This document shows positions 1 to 6,809 of a DNA stretch of 10,235 nucleotides, piece by piece. This DNA comes from Desulfobacterales bacterium. GTDB lineage: Bacteria; Desulfobacterota; Desulfobacteria; Desulfobacterales; Desulfosalsimonadaceae. The notes under the pieces are model-generated. The model saw only the letters and a list, made by a program, of their open reading frames with translations. It was not told the origin of the DNA and ran no database searches. Where the stretch lies: positions 1-10,235 of the forward strand of contig SKZX01000039.1 of the NCBI GenBank assembly GCA_007127175.1, read 5' to 3'. Numbering within the stretch: position 1 is the first letter of the stretch; every line of letters starts with the position of its first letter. A program made the translations under genes and the position numbers.

Positions 1-1529
1 GCCAGACACCCTTCCCCGTCATGGGCCAGTTTTCGGTAGTTCGCCTTTTCAAAAGCCGCCAGGTGAGCTTTGTCCTCGCAGGTGACCCAGCGGACAATGG
101 AATAGTCAATGGGTTCGTAAATGGCGTCCACCCCGTATTCCGCCTTGAGCCGCGCCATGGCCACGTCGAACTGCAAAACGCCCACCGCTCCCAGGATCAG
201 ATCCCTTCCCACCAGCGGCCGGAACAATTGTACGGCCCCTTCCTCAACCAGTTGCGCCACCCCTTTATGAAGCTGTTTGGCTTTAAGCGGGGATTTCAGC
301 AGCACCCGCCGGAAATGTTCCGGGGCGAAATTCGGGATACCGGTGAAACTGAGCGGCTCCTTTTCCGAAAAGGTGTCTCCGATCCGTATGGTGCCATGAT
401 TATGGATGCCGATAATATCGCCGGGCCAGGCTTCTTCCACAAACGCCCGGTCCTGTGCCATGAAAATAATAGGGTTGGCGACCAGGATGTCCTTGCCGAG
501 CCTGTGGTGCCGAACCCGCATTCCCCTTTGGAACCGGCCCGAACAGATGCGCAGAAAGGCGATGCGGTCCCGGTGGGCCGGGTCCATGTTGGCCTGGACC
601 TTGAAAACGAATCCTGAAAAATCCGGCTCTTCGGGCATAACTTCCCGGGTGGCGGTCTGCCTCGGCAGGGGCGCAGGGGCGATTTCAACGAAGGTGTCGA
701 GCAGTTCGCGCACGCCAAAGTTGTTGATGGCGCTGCCGAAGAAAACCGGGGTCTGGCTTCCTTTGAGAAAATCCGCGAGATCAAAGGGGTTTGCCGCACC
801 TTCCAGCAGGGCCACGTCCTCGCGCAGTTCATCGGCCTGGCTGCCCAGAATTTCATCCAGCAGGGGGTCTGAAAGGTCCCGGATGGTGATCGTATCCCGG
901 GGTCTTCGCTCCTGGCCGGGCGTAAAAAGCGTCAATTCCTTCCGGTACAGATTGTAGGTGCCTTTGAATCGTTTGCCCATGCCGATGGGCCAGGACAAAG
1001 GGGCGCATTCAATCTGCAGGGTCTCCTCGATGTCGTCCAGAATATCAAGCGGCGGCATGCCTTCCCGGTCCAGCTTGTTCACAAAGGTCAAAATCGGGGT
1101 GTTTCGCATCCGGCAGACTTCCATCAGCTTGCGGGTCTGGGTCTCCACCCCCTTGACGCTGTCGATGACCATGACCGCGGAATCAACGGCGGTGAGCACC
1201 CGATAGGTGTCTTCGGAAAAGTCCTGGTGGCCGGGCGTGTCCAGAAGGTTGATTTCAAAATTCCGGTAGCTGAAATTCATGACCGAACTGGTCACCGAGA
1301 TGCCCCGCTCCTGCTCAATGGCCATCCAGTCGCTGGTGGCGTGCCGGCTGGCCTTCCGGGCTTTTACCGAGCCGGCCATTTGAATGGCGCCCCCGAAGAG
1401 GAGCATTTTTTCGGTAAGGGTTGTTTTTCCGGCATCCGGATGGCTGATAATCCCGAACGTGCGCCGCCGTTCGATTTCCGGGTGGCGTTTTTTTGGCTTC
1501 GTGTTCTTTGGTGCTGCAATCGTGTTCAT
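1..1529 (-). CDS. prfC: Peptide chain release factor 3 (RF3), 3' end cut by the window
   Basis: Translational GTPase that removes RF1/RF2 from the ribosome after peptide release; cytoplasmic. Reading the minus strand from the ATG at 1529 gives 509 codons, open to the window edge. Motifs in order: G1 P-loop SHPDAGKTT (residues ~29-37), GISVTSSVM switch region, G3 DTPGH (~97-101) followed by QDFSEDTYR, and G4 NKLD (~151-154) in ILTFVNKLDREG. These match E. coli RF3 closely and separate it from EF-G, whose P-loop reads differently. The last visible residues, AHDGEGCL, align with the E. coli RF3 C-terminus, so roughly 20-30 residues are missing off the edge. The start is well fixed: an in-frame TGA lies two codons upstream. 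The ribosome site is weak (TGAAAG about 10 nt upstream). It lies downstream of pncB on the same strand, but 341 bp away, so it probably has its own promoter. Confidence 0.96.
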   Translation of the reverse strand, partial: MNTIAAPKNTKPKKRHPEIERRRTFGIISHPDAGKTTLTEKMLLFGGAIQMAGSVKARKASRHATSDWMAIEQERGISVTSSVMNFSYRNFEINLLDTPGHQDFSEDTYRVLTAVDSAVMVIDSVKGVETQTRKLMEVCRMRNTPILTFVNKLDREGMPPLDILDDIEETLQIECAPLSWPIGMGKRFKGTYNLYRKELTLFTPGQERRPRDTITIRDLSDPLLDEILGSQADELREDVALLEGAANPFDLADFLKGSQTPVFFGSAINNFGVRELLDTFVEIAPAPLPRQTATREVMPEEPDFSGFVFKVQANMDPAHRDRIAFLRICSGRFQRGMRVRHHRLGKDILVANPIIFMAQDRAFVEEAWPGDIIGIHNHGTIRIGDTFSEKEPLSFTGIPNFAPEHFRRVLLKSPLKAKQLHKGVAQLVEEGAVQLFRPLVGRDLILGAVGVLQFDVAMARLKAEYGVDAIYEPIDYSIVRWVTCEDKAHLAAFEKANYRKLAHDGEGCL

Positions 1530-1661
1530 ATATCAATGCTTTCAAATGATTCATAAAGGGATTGCCCTGAAATAAACTTCAGCAGGGTTCAAAAACCGAC
1601 GCCGGCAGTCGCATGACATGCAGGGCTTTGGGCGCAGGTTAACGGCAACAGGAGGTGATAG

Positions 1662-1763
1662 GTGCTACAATGGACAGATCTTCAGGGTGGCGTGATAAAG
1701 GCAGTGGCGCTGCTGCGGGCAGGCGTCCAGGGCCTGCAGGCAAACGCTAAGAAATTCGGATAA
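1662..1763 (+). CDS. Possible 33-codon small ORF with a very strong ribosome-binding site
   Basis: The sequence AGGAGGTGAT (1650-1659) is complementary over ten bases to the usual 16S rRNA 3' end and sits 6 nt before a GTG at 1662. The frame runs to TAA at 1761. The product would start VLQWTDLQGG, then an Ala/Leu/Val/Gln-rich stretch, and end in AKKFG, compatible with a short amphipathic helix. No family is recognised and no plus-strand promoter is obvious. It lies antisense to the presumed prfC leader. The ribosome site is the only real argument for it; it may be chance. Confidence 0.2.
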   Translation: MLQWTDLQGGVIKAVALLRAGVQGLQANAKKFG

Positions 1764-1797
1764 GTATCAGGGAAGTCATAAAATTTCATAGGTGAGC

Positions 1798-1826
1798 ACA
1801 ATACTGCCCGCCGCCGGTCATGTCAA
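1798..1826 (-). promoter_or_regulatory. Sigma70-type promoter candidate for prfC
   Basis: On the minus strand, TTGACA (1826-1821) is followed after 17 nt by TATTGT (1803-1798): a perfect -35, and a -10 matching four of six consensus bases. Transcription would start near 1791, leaving a leader of about 260 nt before prfC. An ATG at 1789 lies almost on that start point. Confidence 0.5.
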
Positions 1827-1870
1827 GGGGAATATCGGTTTATTCAGGTCAGGGGCAGTTTTCAGGCCCA

Positions 1871-3274
1871 TCACCTTTTATGTTCCGCGATGAGGCGGTC
1901 TCTCAGGGATTTAAGCCCGGCACTGATGCCGACCTTGTAGATATGGGGGTTTTCAAACCGCTTGTATTCCTGGGGCAGCATTTCCAATCGTTCGCGACAG
2001 TAAGCCGCTGTTTGATTTATGGATGGCGATTCATAGATGATCTTCCCCTTTTCCATAACCATTTCCAGAAGCGGCTCTGCTTCGTATGGTTCCAAAACAA
2101 AGGACTGGTGGGGGACAAAGGGGTGGTGCATGACAGTGATCTTTTCCTCATGGGCAAGGCCGACCGCTTCCGCTCCCAGGAATCGGCCCTGGCTGTCATA
2201 GGCCCGCCATACCTGTTTTATTTCAGGCAGGGTGATCTTGGATACATTTTCTGAAAGCTTGATCACAGCCTGACCGTCAACGCTTGCCAGTTTATAAACG
2301 CCGTCAAGCGCAGCGTCCGGCGCACCCGTGACGAGGCTGGTTCCCACGCCGAAAACATCAACCGGCGCTTCCTGCGCCATCAGGCTCCGGATAACATATT
2401 CGTCAAGCTCATTGGAAGCCGCAATGCGGACATAGGACAAACCCGCCTCGTCCAGCATGAAGCGCGCCTGCTTGGAGAGATAGGCAAGGTCTCCGCTGTC
2501 CAGGCGGATGCCCTTGAGGCGGCGGCCCTGTTTCTCCATTTCCCCGGCGACGGTAATGGCATTGGGCACACCGCTTTTCAGGGTGTTATAGGTGTCCACC
2601 AGCAGCACGCAGTCGTCAGGCCGGGCTTCGGCAAAGCTGCGGAAAGCGGCCAGTTCGCTTTCATGGCACTGGACATAGGCGTGGGCCATGGTCCCGGATG
2701 CCGTCAGGCCGTAATCCCTTGCCGCCCGCACATTGCTGGTCGCATCGAACCCGCCGATGATGGCCGCGCGGCTGGCGTGGTAACCTCCCAACCCCTGTGC
2801 CCGGCGAAGGCCGAAATCGATGAGGGTGGCGTCCCCTGCGGCCAGGCGCATCCGGCTGGCCTTGGTGGCGATGAGGGATTGAAAGTTGAGTATGTTGAGC
2901 AGCACCGTTTCGATGATCTGCACTTCAATCAGGCGGCCTTCGACCCGGACAATGGGGCGTGTGGGGAAAACCAGGTCGCCTTCGGGGGGTGCATAGAGGC
3001 TGCCGGCAAACCGGAAATCTCCGAGATAGGCCAGGTAGTCGGGATGGAAGCCCCGGGATGCCAGAAAATCGAGGTCTTCCCTGTCAAACCGGAAATCCGC
3101 CAATATATCCAGCAGGTCAGCCAGCCCCGCAAACACCACGTATCCCCCATTAAAGGGCATTTTCCGGTAGAAATAATCAAATACGGCCTGCTGGTCTTTG
3201 CGGCCAGATAGAAAATAGGCCTGCCCCATGGTCAGTTCATACTGATCCGTGTAAGATGCGGTGATATTTTGCAT
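1871..3274 (-). CDS. pncB: Nicotinate phosphoribosyltransferase (467 aa)
   Basis: Converts nicotinate and PRPP to nicotinate mononucleotide, with ATP hydrolysis, in the Preiss-Handler branch of NAD salvage; cytoplasmic. Family signatures are visible in order: YTDQYELTMGQAYF at the N-terminus (residues 8-21), YFYRKMPFNGGY (~34-45), FGLRRAQG (~154-161), GTMAHAYVQ (194-202), GIRLDSGDLAYLSK (255-268), ASNELDEYVI (286-295) and FGVGTSLVT (308-316). His198 in the GTMAHA motif corresponds to the histidine that is transiently phosphorylated in characterised enzymes. Length is normal for the bacterial family. The start has a GGGGAG ribosome site about 7 nt upstream. It is transcribed divergently from the DUF318 permease across a 246-bp region that holds back-to-back promoters. 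It appears to be a housekeeping gene bordering the arsenic locus. Confidence 0.95.
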   Translation of the reverse strand: MQNITASYTDQYELTMGQAYFLSGRKDQQAVFDYFYRKMPFNGGYVVFAGLADLLDILADFRFDREDLDFLASRGFHPDYLAYLGDFRFAGSLYAPPEGDLVFPTRPIVRVEGRLIEVQIIETVLLNILNFQSLIATKASRMRLAAGDATLIDFGLRRAQGLGGYHASRAAIIGGFDATSNVRAARDYGLTASGTMAHAYVQCHESELAAFRSFAEARPDDCVLLVDTYNTLKSGVPNAITVAGEMEKQGRRLKGIRLDSGDLAYLSKQARFMLDEAGLSYVRIAASNELDEYVIRSLMAQEAPVDVFGVGTSLVTGAPDAALDGVYKLASVDGQAVIKLSENVSKITLPEIKQVWRAYDSQGRFLGAEAVGLAHEEKITVMHHPFVPHQSFVLEPYEAEPLLEMVMEKGKIIYESPSINQTAAYCRERLEMLPQEYKRFENPHIYKVGISAGLKSLRDRLIAEHKR

Positions 3275-3326
3275 GATGGCTCCCCAATGCGATGGAATGG
3301 ATGCTGCAGGAATCGTTCATGTTCAC

Positions 3327-3354
3327 AGGATATACCCTCGGATGGATATGTCAA
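3327..3354 (-). promoter_or_regulatory. Promoter candidate for pncB
   Basis: On the minus strand, TTGACA (3354-3349) and TATCCT (3332-3327) are separated by 16 nt. The predicted transcript would start near 3320 and have a leader of about 45 nt to the pncB ATG at 3274. Confidence 0.5.
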
Positions 3355-3395
3355 CCGGATTGCTGTTTATCTCCCGCCAAAAACCCGGAGCGACC

Positions 3396-3435
3396 TTGAC
3401 ATCCCGGCATTTTAGATATATATTCCAATATAGCG
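3396..3435 (+). promoter_or_regulatory. Promoter with overlapping operator candidate for the permease-thioredoxin unit
   Basis: TTGACA (3396-3401), 17 nt, then TATATT (3419-3424): a near-consensus sigma70 promoter. The -10 box is also the left arm of the 14-bp inverted repeat TATATTCCAATATA (3419-3432), so a dimeric repressor bound there would block RNA polymerase. The octamer ATATAGCG (3428-3435) overlaps the right arm and recurs at the second arsR promoter (9573-9580, minus strand). A further 10-bp palindrome, TATTGCAATA, lies at 3484-3493 in the leader. That ArsR binds here is an inference; the promoter itself is well supported. Confidence 0.65.
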
Positions 3436-3520
3436 ATTTATTGAGACTGCAAAACGGAAACCCGGGCGGCATGAAATTGTATATATTGCAATAAAGCAGC
3501 AACAAGCAAGGACGCAAACA

Positions 3521-4759
3521 ATGAGCCAGCGAAACAAATTTTTCCTGATCCTGGCGGTATTTCTGTTCGCCTATATCATACCGTTCACCCACGACCGGGT
3601 GGCCGGGGCCATCATGGAATCCTTTCTGCTCCTGCAGGATTATGCCCGGGAACATGTGCTTCTGTGCCTGATACCGGCATTTTTCATTGCGGGCGCCATT
3701 GCGGTGTTTATTTCGCAGGCAGCGGTGGTCAAATATTTCGGGGCTGAAGCCAAAAAGATCCTGTCCTACGGGGTCGCATCGGTTTCCGGTACGATCCTGG
3801 CGGTCTGCTCCTGCACGGTGCTGCCGCTGTTTGCCAGCATATACCAGCGGGGGGCCGGCATCGGCCCGGCTGTGGCGTTTTTGTATTCCGGCCCGGCCAT
3901 CAATGTGCTGGCCATTATTTTAACCGCCCGCGTGCTGGGCTTTGAAATGGGCGTGGCAAGGGCAATCGGCGCTGTTATATTTGCCATTGTCATCGGCCTT
4001 TCCATGGCGGTCATTTACAGAAAGGAAGACAAGGAGCGGCTGGCAGGCCCGCAAATGCAGATGCCCGAAGAAAAAATGCCGCGCAAGCTCTGGCAGGACC
4101 TGTCCTTTTTTGCGCTGCTGGTTGTTTTTCTGGTATTTGCCAACTGGGGCAGACCGCAATCGGAGGCCGGGTTCTGGACCGCAGTATACGAGATCCGCTG
4201 GTACGTGGCCGGGCTTTCCCTTGTGCTGCTGGTACCGGTTCTGTGGCGCTGGTTTAAAAAGGACGAGCTCAAAAACTGGGTCGACGAAACCTTCAACTAC
4301 GCGCTGATGATCATGCCCCTGCTCTTCATCGGGGTCATGTTCGCCGGTTTTTTCCTCGGCCGGCCGGGGCATGAGGCAATGATACCGTCAAAATACGTGG
4401 AGGCCGTTGTGGGCGCAAGCCCGGCGCAGTTCTTTGCCCTTACCGGGATTCAGGCCGGTGCGGCCCATGACGTTATTTCGGCTGTCTGGCCCGTGTGGAC
4501 AAGCTTTTTTGCATCCGTGGCCGCAGCGTTCATGTATTTTGCCACCCTTACCGAAGTGCCGATTTTACAGGGACTTATGGGTTCCGGCATGGGCAAGGGG
4601 CCGGCGCTGGCGCTTCTGCTGGCCGGCCCGGCAGTGTCCCTGCCGAACATGCTGGTTATCCGCGGGGTTCTCGGCACCCGGAAAACCGCTATGTACATTG
4701 CCATTGTAATTGTTTTTTCAACGATCTGCGGGGTGATTTACGGGCAGGTGTTTGCCTGA
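3521..4759 (+). CDS. DUF318/ArsP-family membrane permease (412 aa)
   Basis: Polytopic inner-membrane protein of the permease family (Pfam ArsP_1, DUF318) that includes Campylobacter ArsP, an exporter of trivalent organoarsenicals; other members are uncharacterised. About 8-10 hydrophobic segments are visible, with a charged cytoplasmic stretch at ~167-190. A CSC pair (Cys96, Cys98) in LAVCSCTVLPLFASIY precedes the family motif FLYSGPAINVLAI (120-132). The C-terminal half has a related copy, LLLAGPAVSLPNMLVI (366-381), so the protein looks like an internal two-fold repeat. The start has AAGGA 8 nt upstream. A mini-thioredoxin gene follows 53 bp later, probably in the same transcript. Substrate is uncertain: arsenic neighbours support an arsenical, and the CSC pair suggests thiol chemistry. 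The specific name arsP is not justified from sequence alone. Confidence 0.88.
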   Translation: MSQRNKFFLILAVFLFAYIIPFTHDRVAGAIMESFLLLQDYAREHVLLCLIPAFFIAGAIAVFISQAAVVKYFGAEAKKILSYGVASVSGTILAVCSCTVLPLFASIYQRGAGIGPAVAFLYSGPAINVLAIILTARVLGFEMGVARAIGAVIFAIVIGLSMAVIYRKEDKERLAGPQMQMPEEKMPRKLWQDLSFFALLVVFLVFANWGRPQSEAGFWTAVYEIRWYVAGLSLVLLVPVLWRWFKKDELKNWVDETFNYALMIMPLLFIGVMFAGFFLGRPGHEAMIPSKYVEAVVGASPAQFFALTGIQAGAAHDVISAVWPVWTSFFASVAAAFMYFATLTEVPILQGLMGSGMGKGPALALLLAGPAVSLPNMLVIRGVLGTRKTAMYIAIVIVFSTICGVIYGQVFA

Positions 4760-4815
4760 CATACAGGCAGGAAGATCATCCTTTTAAATTTTGAAAAACT
4801 GAAAGGAGAAAAATG

Positions 4816-5046
4816 ATGGAAATCAAAATTCTGGGCCCTGGCTGCCCGAAATGTGAGAAGACCACTGAGATTGTTAAACAGGCCGTGGCCGACTCCGGCG
4901 TGGACGCCGATATCGTAAAGGTGACCGACACCATGGAAATTGCCAGCTACGGCATTTTCGGCACGCCGGCGGTCGTTATCAACGGTGAAGTCAAGTCCGT
5001 GGGCAAGGTCCCATCAAAAGACGACGTGGCCGGGTGGCTCAAATAG
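4816..5046 (+). CDS. Mini-thioredoxin (CPKC, redox-active disulfide protein 2 type), 76 aa
   Basis: Small cytoplasmic thioredoxin-fold protein of the family often named redox-active disulfide protein 2. It begins MEIKILGPGCPKCEKT, with active-site CPKC ten residues in, and has the cis-proline as Thr-Pro in IFGTPAVVINGEV about two thirds along. It has no signal peptide or membrane segment, so it acts in the cytoplasm. ATG codons at 4813 and 4816 are adjacent; GGAG at 4805-4808 is 4 nt from the first and 7 nt from the second, and family members usually start at MEI, so 4816 is preferred. Position directly after the permease suggests it reduces the transporter's CSC cysteines or its substrate (inference). 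The N-terminal coding sequence appears to be echoed at 5287, just before the DsbA-like gene. Confidence 0.9.
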   Translation: MEIKILGPGCPKCEKTTEIVKQAVADSGVDADIVKVTDTMEIASYGIFGTPAVVINGEVKSVGKVPSKDDVAGWLK

Positions 5047-5220
5047 CACAAAAAGGACTTTAAGCCGGGCTTGCCAAACTGTTTTTCCTGGCATGTGGCA
5101 AATATTGTCCGGTTCACATGTTAACCTTCTTTTTTCAGACGCATTCCAAAACCCTGCTGCCGGTGAAGAAGTTGAATTCATAGGGAATACCTTATTCGAT
5201 GCCTTTAATTTTTTAAAAAA

Positions 5221-5249
5221 TTGACGCGGGTGCTCACAAATAGTATGTT
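5221..5249 (+). promoter_or_regulatory. Promoter candidate for the DsbA-VKOR unit
   Basis: TTGACG (5221-5226), 17 nt, then TATGTT (5244-5249). The -35 matches five of six and the -10 four of six consensus bases. It lies in the 256-bp gap after the thioredoxin gene, directly after a T/A-rich run, and would give the disulfide genes a transcript of their own. The same -10 hexamer and spacing occur at the second arsR promoter. No clear inverted-repeat operator is visible next to it. Confidence 0.5.
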
Positions 5250-5302
5250 TTCCAAACAATATTTTTCCTTTTCAAACAACAAACATATGGAGATAAAAAT
5301 AA

Positions 5303-5923
5303 ATGGCCCCGGATACCTTTGCTATCAGACGGAAAAATTTCCCCCTTTTTATCCTTGCGGCCGCGATTTTGTTTTTTTTTATAAGCATGTCGGTGACCGC
5401 TGGCCCGCGCAAAGATAAAAATGATTTTTTCCCGTCGTTTGGAACAGGGCCGGTTGAAGTGCGCATCTATGCGAGTTATTTCTGTCCGCCCTGCAGAGCG
5501 CTGGAACCGGAGCTGGAGCCGATTTTAAAGGAGTTGGTTGAAACCGATACAGTCCGGGTCACTTTTGTGGATGCGCCCTTTGCACAGGCCATGCCGTACA
5601 TTCACTACTACCTCTACGCACTCAATGAAGAGGGCAGCCTGGACAATGCCTTCAAAGTGCGGCATATTCTTTTTGATGTTGCCAAAAAATACGGCGGCGC
5701 TGAAGATATCCGCGAAGCTTTTGAAAATGAAGGGGTCCCGTATGCGCCATTTGACCCGTCAGCGGTTTTTATGCAGTTCAACCAGTTTTTTCAGGAAGAC
5801 GGCGTTCGAAGCACACCTTCAGCGACCATCCGCATAAACGGGGAATCCAGTCTCTATACGGGCGGAAGGAATATACTGCCGGCCCTGGAAGATCTCAAAG
5901 GCGATAAGGATGATCCAAAATAA
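5303..5923 (+). CDS. Membrane-anchored DsbA-like thiol-disulfide oxidoreductase (206 aa)
   Basis: Thioredoxin-fold protein of the DsbA/thioredoxin_4 type, expected to transfer disulfides to exported proteins. One hydrophobic segment (residues ~14-33) after RRK is a signal anchor or uncleaved signal peptide, so the domain faces the periplasm. The active site CPPC is at 61-64 in YASYFCPPCRALEPELEP; the cis-proline loop is RSTPSATIRING (169-180, Thr171-Pro172). A helical insert (~95-165) separates them, as in DsbA folds, and holds no cysteine. CPPC is not the classical CPHC, so redox potential cannot be assumed. GGAG lies 10 nt before the ATG. The VKOR-like gene starts 27 bp after the stop, so the two are very likely co-transcribed and VKOR probably reoxidises this protein. 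The start overlaps a second reading frame resembling the neighbouring thioredoxin's N-terminus. Confidence 0.88.
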   Translation: MAPDTFAIRRKNFPLFILAAAILFFFISMSVTAGPRKDKNDFFPSFGTGPVEVRIYASYFCPPCRALEPELEPILKELVETDTVRVTFVDAPFAQAMPYIHYYLYALNEEGSLDNAFKVRHILFDVAKKYGGAEDIREAFENEGVPYAPFDPSAVFMQFNQFFQEDGVRSTPSATIRINGESSLYTGGRNILPALEDLKGDKDDPK

Positions 5924-5950
5924 TCTTACCGCCGAGGTTGACGGAATATA

Positions 5951-6430
5951 ATGGTCACACCCTTGACAGTTTTCTCACAAGCGGACGCATTCCGGAAAAC
6001 GGCAAACCTCATCCTGCCGTTTTTTGCGGCCGGGGCTGTTTACGCCAACATGATCTGCGATACCGGGTGCACCTACCTTTACGGCGCCCTTTTCGGCGTA
6101 GACCTGCATTACCTGGGATTCATGCTGGCTGCTGCAATCCTGGTTTTCAGCCTGCCCCTGAAAAATCAGGGCTACCGGATGATTGCCCGCCATGCAAGGG
6201 CCTGCCTGCTTTACATGGCTGTGGGCGGCGGCGCGGTGTTGCTCCATTTCCAGTGGGTCCATGAAATTTTCTGCCCTTTTTGCCTTGCCTACGGTGCGCT
6301 GATCTTCATATTGTTTATGTTCAATCTCAACCGAACCATACCCCTGGCCGCCGCGATCTCCTTTGCTGCCGGACTGGCTGTTTTCGCATTGTTTTTCGAA
6401 GGATCGGCCATGCCCGTTTTCCAGTTCTGA
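5951..6430 (+). CDS. VKOR-like membrane disulfide-generating protein (159 aa)
   Basis: Small inner-membrane protein of the vitamin K epoxide reductase family, the functional counterpart of DsbB: it moves electrons from a DsbA partner to quinone. About five hydrophobic segments are visible (~18-36, 52-69, 83-102, 107-126, 130-149). The membrane CxxC is CPFC (108-111) in HEIFCPFCLAYGALIF, typical of VKOR. The loop pair is Cys36 and Cys40 in ICDTGCTYLYG, followed by LFGVDLHYLG, which parallels the family's Ser-x-Y...FG-x-P-x-x-x-x-G region. The Cx3C loop spacing is shorter than in many VKOR proteins. There is only weak ribosome-site sequence before the ATG, consistent with translational coupling to the DsbA-like gene 27 bp upstream. 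A DsbB-like assignment is possible, but the CPFC context favours VKOR. Confidence 0.82.
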   Translation: MVTPLTVFSQADAFRKTANLILPFFAAGAVYANMICDTGCTYLYGALFGVDLHYLGFMLAAAILVFSLPLKNQGYRMIARHARACLLYMAVGGGAVLLHFQWVHEIFCPFCLAYGALIFILFMFNLNRTIPLAAAISFAAGLAVFALFFEGSAMPVFQF

Positions 6431-6443
6431 AACATATCAACGA

Positions 6444-6715
6444 CTATTCGTCTGCCACTGCGCCTTTTCGTATCGAGGTGAATACGTCCCGGGTATTGAT
6501 CTGGTTTTGTTCTGCAATCTGCCGGATGGTTTGATCCGGCCCGGCAATGATGTTGCTGCTTGCCAGCGGGCCCCCATGATTTCTGGCGCCTGAATCCTTG
6601 ATGGATACGCTTCGGTCAAAAATTTTTGGATCTCGGTTTGAGAAAGGCTGTTTATAATGCCAAGGAAGCGATCAAGCATTTCAAACTTGGCCAAAACCTT
6701 GTCAAGATCGACCAT
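6444..6715 (-). pseudogene. Small unknown gene with an apparent -1 frameshift
   Basis: An ATG at 6715 with a good ribosome site (AAGGGG about 6 nt upstream) opens MVDLDKVLAKFEMLDRFLGI and continues INSLSQTEIQKFL. After that the same frame turns into Ser/Arg/Pro/Gln-rich sequence ending at 6437, which reads like out-of-frame translation. The -1 frame gives natural-looking protein instead: KIFDRSVSIKDSGARNHGG, then PDQTIRQIAEQNQINTRDVF and TSIRKGAVADE, ending at TAG 6444. The two frames meet at AAAAATTTTT (6618-6627). Joined, they encode about 90 residues, with helices at both ends. The run is not a standard XXXYYYZ slippery site in this phase, so a mutation or sequencing error is as likely as programmed frameshifting. 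Read without the shift, the ORF is 92 codons (6437-6715). Family unknown. It is divergent from arsR and convergent with VKOR. Confidence 0.5.
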
Positions 6716-6809
6716 TGTGCACCCCTTTTCTTGCAGACGCCCTGAAGTCACATGTGATTAATGATTAAAGTGTTCTTGTGATTTCCCTGTCAGCAGGCCA
6801 GGATTTTTC

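Larger units (their letters stand above)
1530..1870. other. Non-coding stretch between pncB and prfC (341 bp)
   Basis: No convincing gene is seen here. It holds a minus-strand promoter candidate (1798-1826), which would give prfC a leader of about 260 nt. A plus-strand GTG ORF of 33 codons (1662-1763) is preceded at the right distance by AGGAGGTGAT, a near-perfect ribosome-binding sequence. On the minus strand a 35-codon ORF (1682-1789) starts almost at the predicted transcription start, and its continuation in the -1 frame runs to a stop at 1665. None of these has recognisable similarity. A short inverted repeat, GCAGGC/GCCTGC (1719-1737), has no T-run, so it is not an obvious terminator. 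Confidence 0.5.

Noticed and set aside
21..617. 198-codon plus-strand ORF and other long ORFs under prfC and pncB
   Set aside because: They lie opposite well-supported genes with full family motifs and have no recognisable motifs of their own.
1650..1659. AGGAGGTGAT as a fragment of a 16S rRNA 3' end on the opposite strand
   Set aside because: The match stops after ten bases; the adjoining sequence does not continue into 16S helix 45.
3521..4759. Assigning the permease firmly as ArsP, the methylarsenite exporter
   Set aside because: DUF318 is broad and mostly uncharacterised, and no arsM (methyltransferase) is in the window, so only the family is called.
5047..5110. Possible terminator after the thioredoxin gene (AAGC-CGG-GCTT and TTGCCA/TGGCAA arms)
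   Set aside because: The stems are only 4-6 bp, one with a 19-nt loop, and there is no T-run at the right place.
6748..6757. TCACATGTGA palindrome as a CRP/FNR-type site
   Set aside because: The half-sites are adjacent with no spacer; it does not match TGTGA-N6-TCACA or TTGAT-N4-ATCAA.
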